From: Fusarium oxysporum f. sp. lycopersici 4287
Lineage: Eukaryota > Ascomycota > Sordariomycetes > Hypocreales > Nectriaceae
Assembly (NCBI RefSeq): GCF_000149955.1
Contig: NC_030986.1
Span: 4,091,333-4,155,332 of the forward strand
DNA length: 64,000 bases
Direction of reading: 5' to 3'
A model generated the notes under the pieces. The model was not told the origin of the DNA. It saw only the letters and a program-made list of their open reading frames with translations, and did no database searches. This document shows positions 1 to 12,049 of the stretch, piece by piece (position 1 is the first letter of the stretch; each line of letters starts with the position of its first letter). The position numbers were made by a program, and so were the translations under genes.

Positions 1-2081
1 CGCCATGTGCAGCATACCGACTCTTTCAACAAACATTCGAACCATCACTGATCAGAGAGAACTCGTACCGTGTTTCACTGTTACAGTTGCTGGCGTCAAA
101 ACGTCAGCTCCCGATGTGGGATCGGTATATGGACCCCTTGAGATCTCTGGTGTAAATCTTTGCCACGAAGGGACGCCTCGAGAGCTTGAAGCTTTCTTGG
201 TGGATAGTGCTGGGTGGAATAAATATGGGGAAGATACGGTTAGATGTTAACTTTTGGTGCTTTGCATCGATGATTGACTGATCTCTCGTATCGAGAATCG
301 CCTCTGGTCCCCAGTTTTTGTTATGTTTCTTCCCTTGCTTGGGTATGTGTCTTCTGATCATGGTAAGGATATTCTTCTTGCGGTGTAAATGGATGGCCTG
401 TTGGTGGTCGGGTGTTTTAGACGTGCAAACCGAGACATACACAGACTTTGATTGTCAAAGCTGTGAAATGGCATGCATTTGCCTGCCAAAATCACGTTCG
501 TATAAGCCCACGTCTTATCCTTGGTTGAATCCTACATATTTCTTGTCATAACAAAAGGCTGCACTGTCTAGACTGTACAGTATTTCGCGTATGTGTTGAC
601 TTTTCGGCCGCGTAGCACCCCAGCCCGATTTGGAGACGTGAAACAAAGGGGTATCTGAGACCAGCCTGTCAATGGTTGTTTGTGGCTGCCGGGGGGCGGC
701 GCCTCCCCCTGGCCCGGCGCTGAGAACCGCTGCCGTTCTGAAATATTACTGGATAAACGCCGACATTTGGGGGGGCCGGGTGCCCCTGAAGCCCGGCATA
801 CAGCAGATGAAAGGAAAAAAAGTGAAAGAGAAAAAACTTGCAGAGGTGCCCAGTGTCTGGGGACCCTGTCGCGGATCCTTTTTCAGCTGGTAGGGCTCAT
901 GATCCAGCGAGAGGGGAGCCCTGAGGGCCCTAAGGACCCAGGACCAGGACCCAATTGGACTTGGTCCATAGAGAGAAAAACTTGAGTGGGTGGTTGGCTT
1001 TTCGCCGTGACTGAAGACGCGCTGCTGGTGGATTCACGGCCCCTTCTCCAGAGCCATGACCCGCCCGTGAGTGGGAAAAAAAAAACGATCGGGAACCCCT
1101 TTTGTTGCTGACGGTATCTGAGTCCCGGCTTGGTATTTCTAGGATTGTGCTTGGATGGCAAGGCGGACAAACCTCAAATAGCAACAGAACCTGGCCTAGC
1201 CTAGTACATAAGAAAAAAAAGGAAAAGCACACCATGGTAGTGGATGTCACAGTGTAATTTTTAAATATCTCGCACTCACACGAGCTTGAGCAAGAGCCAA
1301 GTACGACAGGGAAGGAACAAGGAACACCCACCCAATCCAGGATCCCCGAAACCTCGTTCGTCAATGATTGACTTCAACCTCTCTTTCTAGTCGTTCCCTT
1401 TCTCTCTCTTCTTCCTCTTCATCATTTCTCCACCGACACTCGTTCCAGTCCCTATTATAACCACGGCCCTCCCACCCCCGGCCTAGGCTTGCCCTTCTTT
1501 TGATCGCTTCCCATCTTTTGTTTGTTTCCTAGCTCCTAGGTTTGATCTCTCTCTCTCTCTCTCTCGCTTCCTCACTTCATCCCAGGTAGCACCAATAACC
1601 ACCAACTTGTTCCTGTTCGTCTTCGCTGGAGAAGACGGCAGATCACCTTCGCTCTTTTTCCTATACCTGCAAAAAAGAGGAGGAGAATTATATGGGATCG
1701 TTGTAGCGTATTGTCTGCATTTATTTCCTTGAATCTACTACATCATCGGCATACAACACAGCATTGAGCCGAGCATTGGCATATCTAGCTTGGAGCAAGT
1801 CTTCAGCAGAAAGATAATCACCCCCATTCCCACCTGATTCCTAGACACCCTACGAGCGCAAGCAGATCATTGCGGCTAAGGATTTGATATCCTACCACCG
1901 TCTCATATCCTGCTAGCACTACCCGACCTCCAATCTTCAAACGCCTATCGGTTTCATCATCGGCCTCGACTCACGCCAACGGGTCGATCACCTCTTAACT
2001 TGAAGTATTCGGGCCACCACATCGAATACTCCCGCACTTTCGACTCCCTGGTTGGAGTTTGATATATAACTACACACGAGA
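1..2081. other. non-coding region and long leader upstream of the MscS gene
   Basis: No open reading frame here resembles a known protein; the short ones lack homology I can recognise and intact gene structure. From about 600 to 1100 the sequence is rich in G and C runs and includes an imperfect palindrome near 941-967. From about 1375 to 2081 it becomes pyrimidine-rich, as fungal promoters and 5' leaders usually are. Between about 1400 and the start at 2082 there is only one other ATG, a five-codon reading frame at 1692-1706. The left edge could hold the end of a gene outside the window, but nothing shows it. Confidence 0.6.
1546..1565. repeat. (TC)10 dinucleotide microsatellite
   Basis: A perfect run of alternating T and C, 20 bases long, sits about 520 bp upstream of the MscS-type channel start, inside a broader pyrimidine-rich stretch. 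CT tracts are common near fungal transcription starts, so it may be part of the promoter or leader; it may also vary in length between strains. Confidence 0.9.
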
Positions 2082-4836
2082 ATGGTTAATCGCCACGTTT
2101 CTTTATCTCCCCGCAATTCGCGTCACTCTCACACAGGCTTCGTTCCCCTTGGTGGCAGCAACAGCAATAACGAAATGGGCGACGGTATTCAGCTCACGCC
2201 GGTCAAGAGCAATGCCTCTGCCCGGAGTGGTATGAGGAAGGCCGACATGCCTCAACCCTCTACCATGGATAGCAACTCTCCCACCGAGGACGAAAAACTC
2301 ACCGGTCAAGGTCACCGCGGCCGTCGAAGGAGAATGGGCGATGGCCTCTCTCGTAGCGGTACCGGAGGAGAGGAAACCACATTGAACCCAATGGGTAGAC
2401 TCTACTACAAAATCATCGGCTTCTCTGTTGTCACCAGATACCTTGTATATGTCGTCCCTGTCGGTCTTCTCTTGGCTATTCCTCTGATTGTCCTCGCCGC
2501 CATTGGCAAGAAGGATGGCATTCCTGTCGGTAAATGGAACGGAGATGGTGACAGGGCTGGCGATGATGGCCCTCCTCTCTTCAAAATCTTCCTCTGGGTT
2601 CTCATCATGTGGCTCTCATGCTGGGTCGCCAAGGTTGTTGCTTGGTTCTTACCCTCGCTCTTCATGTTCTTTACTGGCGTCGTCAGCAAGGGTACTCGCA
2701 AGTACGCAACTGTCCTCGGAAACCTCATCCTGCCCTTCTCCTTCTTCTTCTGGGCCTTGGCTTCTTATGTCACTTTCAAGAACCTCTGGATGGAGGAAGA
2801 TAGAGGCAACAACTACGTCCCATGGGTCCGCACTATGGGCCGTGTCCTTGGTGCTCTTTTCGTTTCTTCAGCTGTCTTCCTTGGCGAGAAAGCGATTGTC
2901 CAGCTGATCGGTATCTCCTACCATCAGCGATCGTTTGCGAACCGTATCAGGGAGTCCAAGCGTGAGGTCCACTTGCTCGGGCTTCTTTTTGATGCCTCCC
3001 GAACCCTCTTCCCTCTCCATTGTCACGAGTTCGCTGATGAGGATGCCATCATTAATGATAGCATTGAGGTGATGCTCCGTGGTAAGAAAGGACACAAGCG
3101 CAACGGCTCTGCCACCCCCATGAAGCTCATTGGAGAGGTTGGCAAGATCGGAGACAAGGTCACCTCCGTTTTTGGCAACCTTGCCTCTGAGATCGCTGGC
3201 CGACAGGTTTTCAACCCTAACTCCGCTCACTCCATCGTCATCGAAGCTCTTGAGAAGACTAAGTCATCTGAGGCAATGGGTCGACGTATATGGATGTCTT
3301 ACGTTGTCGAGGGTCACAACTCACTTGTTCTGGATGACTTCCAGGAGGTTCTTGGACCTGCTTACAAGGAAGAAGCTGAGGAATCATTCTATATGATCGA
3401 CGGTGACGACAATGGTGATATTAGTCTCGATGAGATGGTCCGAAAGGTTGTCGAAATTGGCACCGAGAGAAAGGCAATCGCCGAAGGTATGAAGGATATT
3501 GGTCAGGCTCTTCAGGCTTTTGATAAGATTCTTCTTGTCGTCGTCCTGTTGGTCGTTATTTTCGTTTTCCGTAAGTCTCACCTCATAAGTGTGTCGAATT
3601 TCACTAACAATCCCCTTAGTTGCCTTCTTCCAGAGTAGCTTCATTACCACTCTCACCACTGCCGGAACTACCCTGCTTTCTCTGTCTTTCATCTTCGCAG
3701 TTACTGCCCAGGAATTCCTCGGTTCTTGTATCTTCCTTTTCGTCAAGCACCCCTACGATGTCGGTGATCGTGTCGACATCAGTGGCACCAGGATGGTTGT
3801 CAACAAGATCTCCCTCCTCTACTCTGTTTTCCACCGACTCGACACCATGCAAACAGTTCAAGTGCCCAACATTCAGCTCAACAACATCTGGATCGAGAAT
3901 ATCTCCCGTAGCAAGGCCATGCACGAAACCGTCGAAGTCAACGTTTCTTTCGATACCTCATTTGAGGACATTGAACTTCTCCGCCTCGAGATGGAGAAGT
4001 TCGTTCGACAACCCGAGAACGCTCGTGACTTCCAGCCTGATCTTAGCATTAGCGTTGGCGGTGTCGGTAACCTCGACAAGCTTCTGCTCTATGTCACCAT
4101 CGCTCACAAGTCCAACTGGCACAACGATTCCGTCCGCGCCAGCCGCCGTTCTAAGTTCATGTGTGCACTTGCCCTGGCTCTGAAGAAGGTGCCTCTTATT
4201 GCTCCCGGTGGCGGCGGCGAGCCTCTTGGTGGACCTACAAACCCCTCTTACTCTGTTACTGTTACCGATGAGTTCGCCAAGAACAGTCGTGATGAGGCTG
4301 CTAAGGCTTCTGATGAAGCTCGCATGGTCCCAACCTCGAAGCAGGAGAACACTGAAGAGAGCCAGGCCCAGGCCGCTGAAGGCTTCAACTCGCGCCCCCC
4401 TGCCGCCGGCCTTGGTGTCTGGGATAACAGTGACAACCACACCCTGGGCTCTCACGATGATGAAGTCAACCGCAACCGCGATATCGAGCATTTGCGCACT
4501 GATCTCAAGCGTGAGAGCACTCGGGGTCGCCGCAAGGCGGGTGAGGCTATTCCCTCACTTTCTCTTGAGACGGCTCCTCGTGCTAGCATCACGTTGACGC
4601 AAGCAAGCCCTCGCAGCCCTCACCGTGGCCCCTTCGATGAAGAGGCCGAGGCTGGCATGGGCCCAACGCCTTACCATTCTAATCTCTCTGCCGGCCCATC
4701 ACAGGGTTCTCAAGGCTACCAGCCATATGCCGGCTCCAGCAACCAGTATAATGTCGCCAACCCTCTACAAAGGCCTGGTCAGGGACCGCCTCAGGGGCCA
4801 CCTCCTCAAGGACAACCACCCGCTCCCCAGCGCTAG
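2082..4836 (+). CDS. EF-hand-containing MscS-family mechanosensitive ion channel (Msy1/Msy2-like)
   Basis: Predicted 901-residue membrane channel in two exons, 2082-3570 and 3620-4836, with a 49-nt intron (GTAAGT...TTAG). Its family relatives in fission yeast, Msy1 and Msy2, sit in the endoplasmic reticulum and limit calcium rise after hypo-osmotic shock. Visible parts: a polar N terminus of about 105 residues; four hydrophobic segments between about 110 and 285; a canonical EF-hand loop at residues 440-451 (DGDDNGDISLDE); then another membrane helix running into the MscS pore region (ILLVVVLLVVIFVF, then AFFQSSF and VTAQEFLGS) and the beta domain (KHPYDVGDRVDI). The last 250 or so residues are low complexity, rich in Ser, Pro, Gly and Gln. 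Start chosen as the first ATG followed by an uninterrupted frame. The family call is firm; calcium control is inferred from the EF-hand. Confidence 0.93.
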
Positions 4837-5178
4837 TGGACCTGGAAGTGAGACAGACGAACTGTAACGGCTGATCAGTGTGTATTGATAGTAGTAATAT
4901 TGGGGAGGTTATTTGGGACGGAATTGAGTTTTTCTATGTTGGTATTGGGGTTACTCGAGAGACTAAAACAGTCATCTCCTTTCTTAGAAATCAGATTGGG
5001 TCATCCGTATAAAAAGACTGGGGCGGATGTATCGGTTTATGAAACACAGCCAGAGACTGCAGAGCAGCAGCTCTCAATATTCACGAAGTAAAGAATCTAG
5101 ATTATTATCACACTTCAATCAAATATTTTGAGGATAATTGTTGTTTCAAGGAACTTCGCATTTGCAAAGGCTACTAAT
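4837..5178. other. convergent intergenic spacer
   Basis: Short A/T-rich stretch between the 3' ends of the channel gene and the dienelactone hydrolase gene. It should hold both 3' UTRs and polyadenylation signals; no gene is visible. Confidence 0.6.
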
Positions 5179-6304
5179 TTAGCAAACGTGCTCTGGAGGT
5201 GGGACCTCGCCGTCCTTTGCCCCCAACTCAGTCTTGAGAACACGACCGAAGAGTTCTAGCAGAACCTCGAAGCAGACCTTGGTGATGGCAGGATCATAAC
5301 GTCCCTTGCTTAGCTCGTCACGGATGAAGGCGTGCTGAGCCCACGCAAACTCATAGAAGCTAGTAGGGACACCAGCTTCGCGAAGCTTGACACGGATTAG
5401 ATCGCGACCAGCATCAGGGACATGAGTGTCCTTTACACCAAAGATCATGGCAACCTCTCCCTTGAACTTGTTGAAGAGATCGATGGTGTGGTTGCTGTTG
5501 GGAGGAGCGGTTGATGAAGTGTTGGGCGCATCATAAGGGCCGAGTGTGCGGGAGTGAATATCGGTTGCGAAGTAGGCAACGCAAGCAGAGATGCGAGGGT
5601 CAAGCTGTGTCGAGCTGTTGAGTGATATGAAGTGAAAATATTAGGTGAAAGACTTACAGCGGCGCGAACGGCCAGATGGCCACCTAGACACATGCCTGTA
5701 GCTCCAATACGGCCTGTGCAGGTGGGAAGTGAGAGGAGGTAATCGACGGTGGCATATGAGTCGGCATCATAGGACTCGAGGGTCTAAAACAGTTAGTTAG
5801 AGTGAGTCCAAGTAAACAATGCTGGTTGTCGAGTGAATACCTTTTCGATCTTGAACTTGTTGCCACGATCAGTGTCCTCGGCGTCGTACTTGAGGGGCTC
5901 AGGGCCGGTGAAGTCATGGTAAGATGAAGGCGCAGCGACGATGTAGCCTTGACCAGCGATCTGACGAGCGAAGCGGGCAACAGGACCGGTGACTGGAGAA
6001 GTAGAATGAGCTTGTCGTGATATTGATGTGATTATAATGTGAAGCCTTACCTTGGTAGATCTCACTGAAAAGACTCACACCAGGGAAGCGTCTGAATGAA
6101 GGTCAGAATGATGCAGAGCAAGAGGATTTAGGAGACTTACGCATTAGGATATCCAGGGATAATGGGATGAAAGACAAAGATGCCTGCTCAAGAGTGTAAG
6201 CTTCTCATATCACATGGCATGAGAGTTGAGCTGGACATACGCATAGTACCCTCCTTGCCATTGGCAGAGGTCGGGACATCGACGTGAGATTCCTTGATCA
6301 ACAT
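5179..6304 (-). CDS. dienelactone hydrolase family protein
   Basis: Alpha/beta hydrolase of 283 residues. Six exons on the minus strand: 6304-6241, 6183-6141, 6091-6051, 5992-5841, 5783-5658 and 5604-5179, with five introns of 49-58 nt. Family members hydrolyse cyclic enol-lactones such as dienelactone in aromatic catabolism; many fungal paralogues have unknown substrates. The Cys-Asp-His triad is visible: Cys132 in GATGMCLGGH, Asp201 in FGVKDTHVPD and His233 in WAQHAF. No signal peptide or membrane segment is seen, so it is probably cytosolic. The start is the ATG giving the usual DLH N terminus (DVPTSANGKEG, then IFVFHP). In the 5604 exon an upstream AG also exists, but the AG used keeps the frame. 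Divergent from SEY1 across about 870 bp. Substrate cannot be predicted. Confidence 0.9.
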
Positions 6305-7173
6305 TTTGCTTCCTTTAGACCCAAGATTATGAAAGTTCAAAGTTGCAAGATTGGAAGTTATAAATTGTATGGAGTAGTTGCTTTTATCTATTCAACCTCA
6401 TATCATTATCAACTTCCCCTCGATGCCCCTCGGCGGGGTGTTACATACATCCTTCAAGCGAGACGCCTCTGATTGGTTGAGAGCAACATCATTCAAGCTT
6501 CATAACTTGATCCGTTGTGGCACCCGGACCGATCCCGCCAGCACCCGCTATAGAATCAATCTCATGAGTAAGCAGTAATAAGTTCTTATTAGCAGAGCGC
6601 AGCTGATGACATGTCTTGGACACCAAGTTGTATGCGTGTCCTAGGGCAGCTGCTGCAGTACAATGTGACCGCTTTTTTGACACCGAATCACAGAAATAAA
6701 CATGTGGCAGGGGTATAGCTAATTACCGTAGAACACCTGCATATAAGGAGTGATAGGGAGGTGCTTCAGTGGGACCTCAACTGCTAATCCGCCTTCGGAC
6801 CGTCGAATCCTAGGGGAGAAGAGGTTCGTTCAGGAAATAAGTACGTACCCCATCATTCGTCGTCACAAGGATCTATCCTGTCCTTCCTTGTCTCTGTCCA
6901 GGTGGTCACAACTTTTTGGTCGTCCGACTGCTCTAGTTATTTGCCCCAACAACTCTCGATCCTGTTTCTGACTCTTTTTTCCCTCTATACAGATTTTAAA
7001 AAAGGGACACTTCCTTCAGCATATATTCTTAGGATAACATAAGCTCATCATATCGAGGGTCGCCACCCGTACTTTTGTCCACGGATGCACGCCCCAGCTC
7101 TCGAATAAACCACCTCTACCTACACCTACTTACGTCTACTACATTTCTCCTTGATATATACCAATCGCATACC
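6305..7173. other. divergent intergenic region between DLH and SEY1
   Basis: Must carry the promoters of both divergent genes. It has scattered pyrimidine tracts and A/T-rich patches, with no recognisable coding or RNA gene. Confidence 0.55.
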
Positions 7174-9955
7174 ATGAACGGCCATTTCTCTGCCGTCGGC
7201 GAGGCGCCGGGGGCTGGAAGCTATGAGCACGGCGTCCAGGTTATTGACGAGGATAAGGAGTTCAAGTATGTACTGTACAGCTGTCGAGTTGTTCCCCCGC
7301 CACTTTGTCCGTCATGATGTCTACAGTGCTAACTAACCCTACTACACTACAGCACCCACCTCAATGAGTATCTCAACGTTACTGATGTTGCTGCCTCTGG
7401 CTTCAATTACCATCTTATCTCCGTCTTCGGCTCCCAGTCGACCGGAAAGTCGACCCTCCTGAACAACCTCTTCGGCACCGACTTTTCCGTCATGTCAGAA
7501 ACCGAGCGTCGACAAACCACGAAGGGTATCTGGATGTCTAAGAACAAGCGCGAGACGAGCGCAGGCACAAAGATGTCCGACAACATCCTTGTCATGGATG
7601 TTGAGGGTACCGATGGTCGAGAGCGCGGTGAGGACCAGGACTTTGAGCGCAAAAGTGCCCTGTTTGCGCTGGCCACCAGCGAGGTCTTGATCGTCAACAT
7701 TTGGGAGCACCAGGTTGGTTTGTACCAGGGTGCGAACATGGGACTTCTCAAGACCGTTTTCGAGGTCAACCTGCAGCTGTTCCTCAAGGACAAGCAGTAA
7801 GCCAAGCTCTACGGTAACCCATTGCTTGCGCGATTACTAACTCTACCTAGGTCAACCCCTAGATCTCTACTATTCTTCGTCATTCGCGATCATCTTGGCA
7901 CTACACCCCTGGGCAACCTCCGAACCACCCTGATTCAGGACCTGACTAAGATTTGGTCGTCCATCTCCAAGCCTCAGGGGCTCGAGGGTTCGCGCATCGA
8001 GGACTACTTCGACTTTGGCTTTGCTGCCCTGCCTCACAAGATCCTTCAGGCTGATAAGTTCACCGAGGAGGTCCAGAAGCTTGGATCGCGGTTCACCGCT
8101 GGACACCGACACGGCAAACCTGGTCTGCACGGTGACCAAGAGCTCGAGGGTGGTCTCTTCCTCCCCGAGTATCACCGACGAATTCCTGCCGATGGTTTCT
8201 CCGTTTATGCTGAGGGCATTTGGGACCAGATTGTGAACAACAAGGACCTGGATTTGCCTACCCAACAGGAGCTTCTGGCTCAGTTCCGTTGCGACGAGAT
8301 TTCTCGAGAAGTTCTGATTGACTTTGACGTCGTAGTCACGCCCCTTGAGGAGAAACAGAGCGAAGCTTCCAAGCTCGGTGTCCCAACCGTTCTGCCCGAT
8401 CTTGGCCTGGCTGGTAACGATGCTCGCCAGAAGTGCATCAAGGCTTTCGAAGTGCAGGCAAGCCGATACCATAAGGGGGTCTACGCCCGCAAGCGACACG
8501 AGCTCGAGGGCAAGATTGATACTCGCCTGAAGGCACTCTACCAGGGTCAATTGGCCGCTGCCCACAAAGCCGGTGTGACTGCTTTTGGCGAGGCTGTTGC
8601 CAACAAGGTGAAGGCTGGGCAAAAGGCTGGTGGTAGCTACGAATTTGCTGAAATTGTCACCAACGAAAAGCGAAAGACACTGGACATCTTTGGTGTTGAG
8701 GCCCAGAGCTTACTCATTGAAGGTGTCTCATGGACTAACTTCGAATCGCAGCTCAAGCTCTTTGAGAAGGAGCTTGACGAAGAGAGCGCTAAACTACGAA
8801 AAGAAGAAATGCGACGACTTGCGACCCGTGTCGAGCGCTGGGTCAGATCTCGACTTGGCGATGCCGTTGGTCTCGAGTTCAACAAGCTGGGCAGCGGCCG
8901 AGCCGGCGGTGGTGCTCCCGAAACCGGCGAGAAGCCTGACTCTGAGAAGGATCTCTGGGACAGAGTATGGAAAGTCTTCACGGGCATTGTCAAGGAAGCC
9001 GAGGTTCGATTTGCCGAGCGGGCTAAGAGCTTCGACGCTACTCAGGAGGAGGTTGAGATCGGCACATGGCGATTGCGCCGAAAGAGCTGGAACGCCCTTC
9101 GAGAAAAGATTGAGGAAGAGGTCATGGAGGGCAATATTCTGCTGAAGCTTCGAGAGAACTTTGAAGATAAGTTCCGATACGACGAGGCTGGTGTACCCAG
9201 GATATGGCGTCCCAGTGACGATATTGAGGGTATTTACACCAAGGCGCGAGAGTCTACTCTCACCCTTGTTCCTCTTCTCTCAAGATTCCGACTGTCGGAG
9301 ACATATGGCCCTCCTGACTTGCCAGGCTTCGTTGGACCTCAGCCCAACGGTGTCCAGGCTAGTGATGAGGAGGACCTCACACCGATTGGAGGTATCGACG
9401 AAGAGGATGGCAAGAGCCTCGAGGAGGAGATGACGGTGCTCAGCGAGGGCAAGCGCCAGGACCTTGTTGTACGATTCAAGAAGACTGCTGATGGAGTTTA
9501 TGTCGAAGCTAAGCGAGGTGCCATTGGTGGGGCTGCTCAGGTTCCTTGGTACTTTTATGGTTTACTCCTTGCCCTTGGCTGGAACGAGATATTGACTGGT
9601 AAGTTTTATCCAGCTATGATTGGCCTTTGTGCTTTGGCTAACAAACGGCGTTTCAGTTCTGCGAAACCCCTTCCTTTGCCTCCTCATCCTGGTCATCGCC
9701 GGAGGTACATATGTTGCATACACACTTAACCTCCTCGGTCCTATGCTCTCAATGGGCAATGCTGCTATGACCCAGGGTGTCGAGATTGCGAAGCAGCAGC
9801 TCCGCGACTTTATTGCCAACTCCGATACAGCACGCCAGGCTGTTGGCATGCCTGCGCGCGAGGACAGCGATAACATTAGCATGGATACTTTGGATAGTCG
9901 GGGCAAGAAGGCCAACACGACTTCCACAGAGAAGGATGACATTGACAACATTTAA
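7174..9955 (+). CDS. SEY1: Sey1, dynamin-like GTPase for homotypic ER membrane fusion
   Basis: Atlastin/RHD3-type GTPase of 860 residues that tethers and fuses ER tubules and so builds the tubular network. Four exons: 7174-7265, 7353-7796, 7851-9598 and 9657-9955. The GTPase motifs are clear: P-loop GSQSTGKST from residue 57, switch region [10 protein letters not shown] from residue 113, and the RD base-recognition motif in VIRDHLG at 191-192. A long helical bundle follows. Two closely spaced hydrophobic helices near residues 743-788 form the membrane hairpin, and the short C-terminal tail is cytosolic. Length and domain order match fungal Sey1. The last intron falls between the two membrane helices. 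The start is the first in-frame ATG upstream of exon 2. Confidence 0.96.
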
Positions 9956-10132
9956 TGTATAGGGGTTGTGTATGAGTCTGAGCAGTGGCGCCGGGCCTTG
10001 TCGAGTATGATTAGCGAACAGGATATAATGTCTACTGTAAAAATAAAAGGAGAATTTGTTCGATTCACGCCCAAGTGATATCCAAAATTGACTGTTTCAA
10101 TAAATTCATTCCCAAGTAGATTATAGGGGTAT

Positions 10133-11152
10133 CTAGAATGCTTCCAAGCCAGTCGACGTACCAAACCAATTGCCCAACTCCGATGACTCCTTATCCTTGT
10201 CCCCCGAGGTGAAGTAATCAGTGAGCCTACCCGTCTCACCGTCATCCTCAAGTGGCCACTCAACCTTGACACCATTTCCCTTGGCCTCAAGCATGTCCTT
10301 TGCTGTCCCCCAGCTGAACCGACACTCCGGTCCCCATCCGAACACAGGATGCATGTTGCCCTTCATCCATCCAACGCAGCGTCCGTCAGATGGATATCCT
10401 GAGCCCCATGCCATACCCTCACCATCCTTCTCGTCTTCATCTGCCCTCGCTTCAAAGAGAACTTCGAGCGCGGCATCACGAGTGACCTTTGCGCATACCG
10501 ATGCAGCACTGACGCAGGCGTACAAACTATCGGCCTTCTTGGCAACCGTGATTTTGGCTGTGGGAAACACGCGCTGCAACTTTGCTTGATATGCTGCTGG
10601 TTGGCCAATTGTATCAACGTAAATCTCCTGGATGTTTACGCCAAGCGCATACACAGCTTTTATAAGATCGACTGTAGCGTCCATAGCCTGTGCATTGAGG
10701 TTGTACGCATTCGTAGGTCGGTACATGTTCGCGCCGATATCTCTAGCCGATAGTGAAGCCGTTGCCCAGCCACAAGAGTCGTGGAGATCCGAGCCAGGTG
10801 TGCAAAGTGTGCGCATAAGATCTGAGCGAACAGCAGGTGTGAGGACCTTGGAATCGTCAAAGTGATGCTTCTCGCGAAGTAGAGAATCAGAGAGATCTAT
10901 CGGGAGGAAGAAGACGCCGTAGACCATGGGGCCGAGAACAGGACCACGTCCGGCTTCGTCGACACCGAGACAGCATGGAGTTGCTGAGGAGGGATCGGAA
11001 GGGTCGCTGGGGAGTAGAGAAGGGGGGATGGCGGAGAAGTGGTTGAATGACGAGCCTGAGAGGAGGGCTTCGCCATGGACTGAGGGTGGGATATAAGTTG
11101 TTGAGGAGCGGGTGGCTGTCTCGGGGACATCTTCGGCTGGTGAATCCGTCAT
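10133..11152 (-). CDS. RNH201: ribonuclease H2 catalytic subunit A
   Basis: Single-exon gene for 339 residues. RNase H2 removes ribonucleotides from DNA and RNA from RNA:DNA hybrids in the nucleus; this subunit carries the active site and works with subunits B and C. The type 2 RNase H signature is visible: GVDEAGRGPVLGPMVYG holds the first acidic pair, YVDTIG the next Asp, and SVCAKVTRD the following conserved segment. The first 60 residues are a variable Ser/Pro-rich leader. The C terminus contains DYFTSG and ends NWFGTSTGLEAF; fungal orthologues end in a similar short WFG-containing tail, which supports this stop over an extra spliced exon, although a GTACGT donor-like sequence overlaps the last codons. 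Divergent from the CENP-C gene. Confidence 0.94.
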   Translation of the reverse strand: MTDSPAEDVPETATRSSTTYIPPSVHGEALLSGSSFNHFSAIPPSLLPSDPSDPSSATPCCLGVDEAGRGPVLGPMVYGVFFLPIDLSDSLLREKHHFDDSKVLTPAVRSDLMRTLCTPGSDLHDSCGWATASLSARDIGANMYRPTNAYNLNAQAMDATVDLIKAVYALGVNIQEIYVDTIGQPAAYQAKLQRVFPTAKITVAKKADSLYACVSAASVCAKVTRDAALEVLFEARADEDEKDGEGMAWGSGYPSDGRCVGWMKGNMHPVFGWGPECRFSWGTAKDMLEAKGNGVKVEWPLEDDGETGRLTDYFTSGDKDKESSELGNWFGTSTGLEAF

Positions 11153-12049
11153 TATGAGATATTTTATGGTAAAAGTTATAGTTTATTATGCTGTAAGTTG
11201 AGTTCTGGGAACAGATTCGTCAATTGATCGTTTTGATGCCTCTGGTTGTCATGGAAGTTGAAGTAAAGAGAAAGTTAGTGGTAAGAGTTCCAGGAGACGC
11301 GTGTAGACGCGTTAAGCACCCGAGCCCCATATTTTATATAGTGCCACTGAACTATACCTACAGGCACTTGACCACCACAGCCAACCTAAAGGAAGGTATG
11401 GCAAGCTCCACGGTGTAAGTCATGGGAGATATACGATTGGCTTGGCCTGGTTTATGTCAGTTTATGCGAGTTAACCTAGAATTGTATTTGATTTTCTTGG
11501 AGTCATGTCATCTAATATTGTCGTTGATGCCCGTTGAAGGCAAGTAAACAAGCCACTGCACGCACTTATACGACGCCACGATAAGTCAAGCCACATGCAG
11601 TGGCAAACTGAAAGTATCAAGTCAATCACCTCAAAGATGAACATAACAGATTGATTGAGCTCCTGACTGAGTATGGATCAATAAAACATGAATGATTTAT
11701 CTACGGCAAAGCTCTTCCCTCAATATAACCTCCGCATATTAAGGACCGAGCAGATTATAGCCTACCATGCTGAAGGATACCTAAGCCCACTGTGCCCATG
11801 CAAGATTTACTGGTCAAATCAACTGTGACCCTCTAACACCCCCCCAGCTCCAGGCGGGGACCACTCGATTCCAATTACTTGGGCGCGCCGCTTAAAAGTC
11901 ACCACCAAACAACATTCACAACCGCGTCACCAGTCGCGTCTTTGTTTCCAATTCTCATTATATCCCACCCATACATTTCGACGTCGCGATAAGAGAATCC
12001 TTTTCGGAAGAAGGAGACATAGCATACGTTCAGGTGAAAAACAAACAAA
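11153..12049. other. divergent intergenic region between RNase H2A and CENP-C
   Basis: About 900 bp holding the promoters of two nuclear genome-maintenance genes in head-to-head arrangement. No ORF, RNA gene or repeat stands out. Confidence 0.55.

Noticed and set aside
7870..8622. 250-codon minus-strand frame opposite SEY1
   Set aside because: Lies wholly within conserved SEY1 coding sequence and shows no independent features.
10081..10200. Extra C-terminal exon for RNase H2A using a GTACGT donor near 10160
   Set aside because: Reading straight to the stop gives the expected short WFG-containing end; the spliced alternative adds an unrelated hydrophobic tail.
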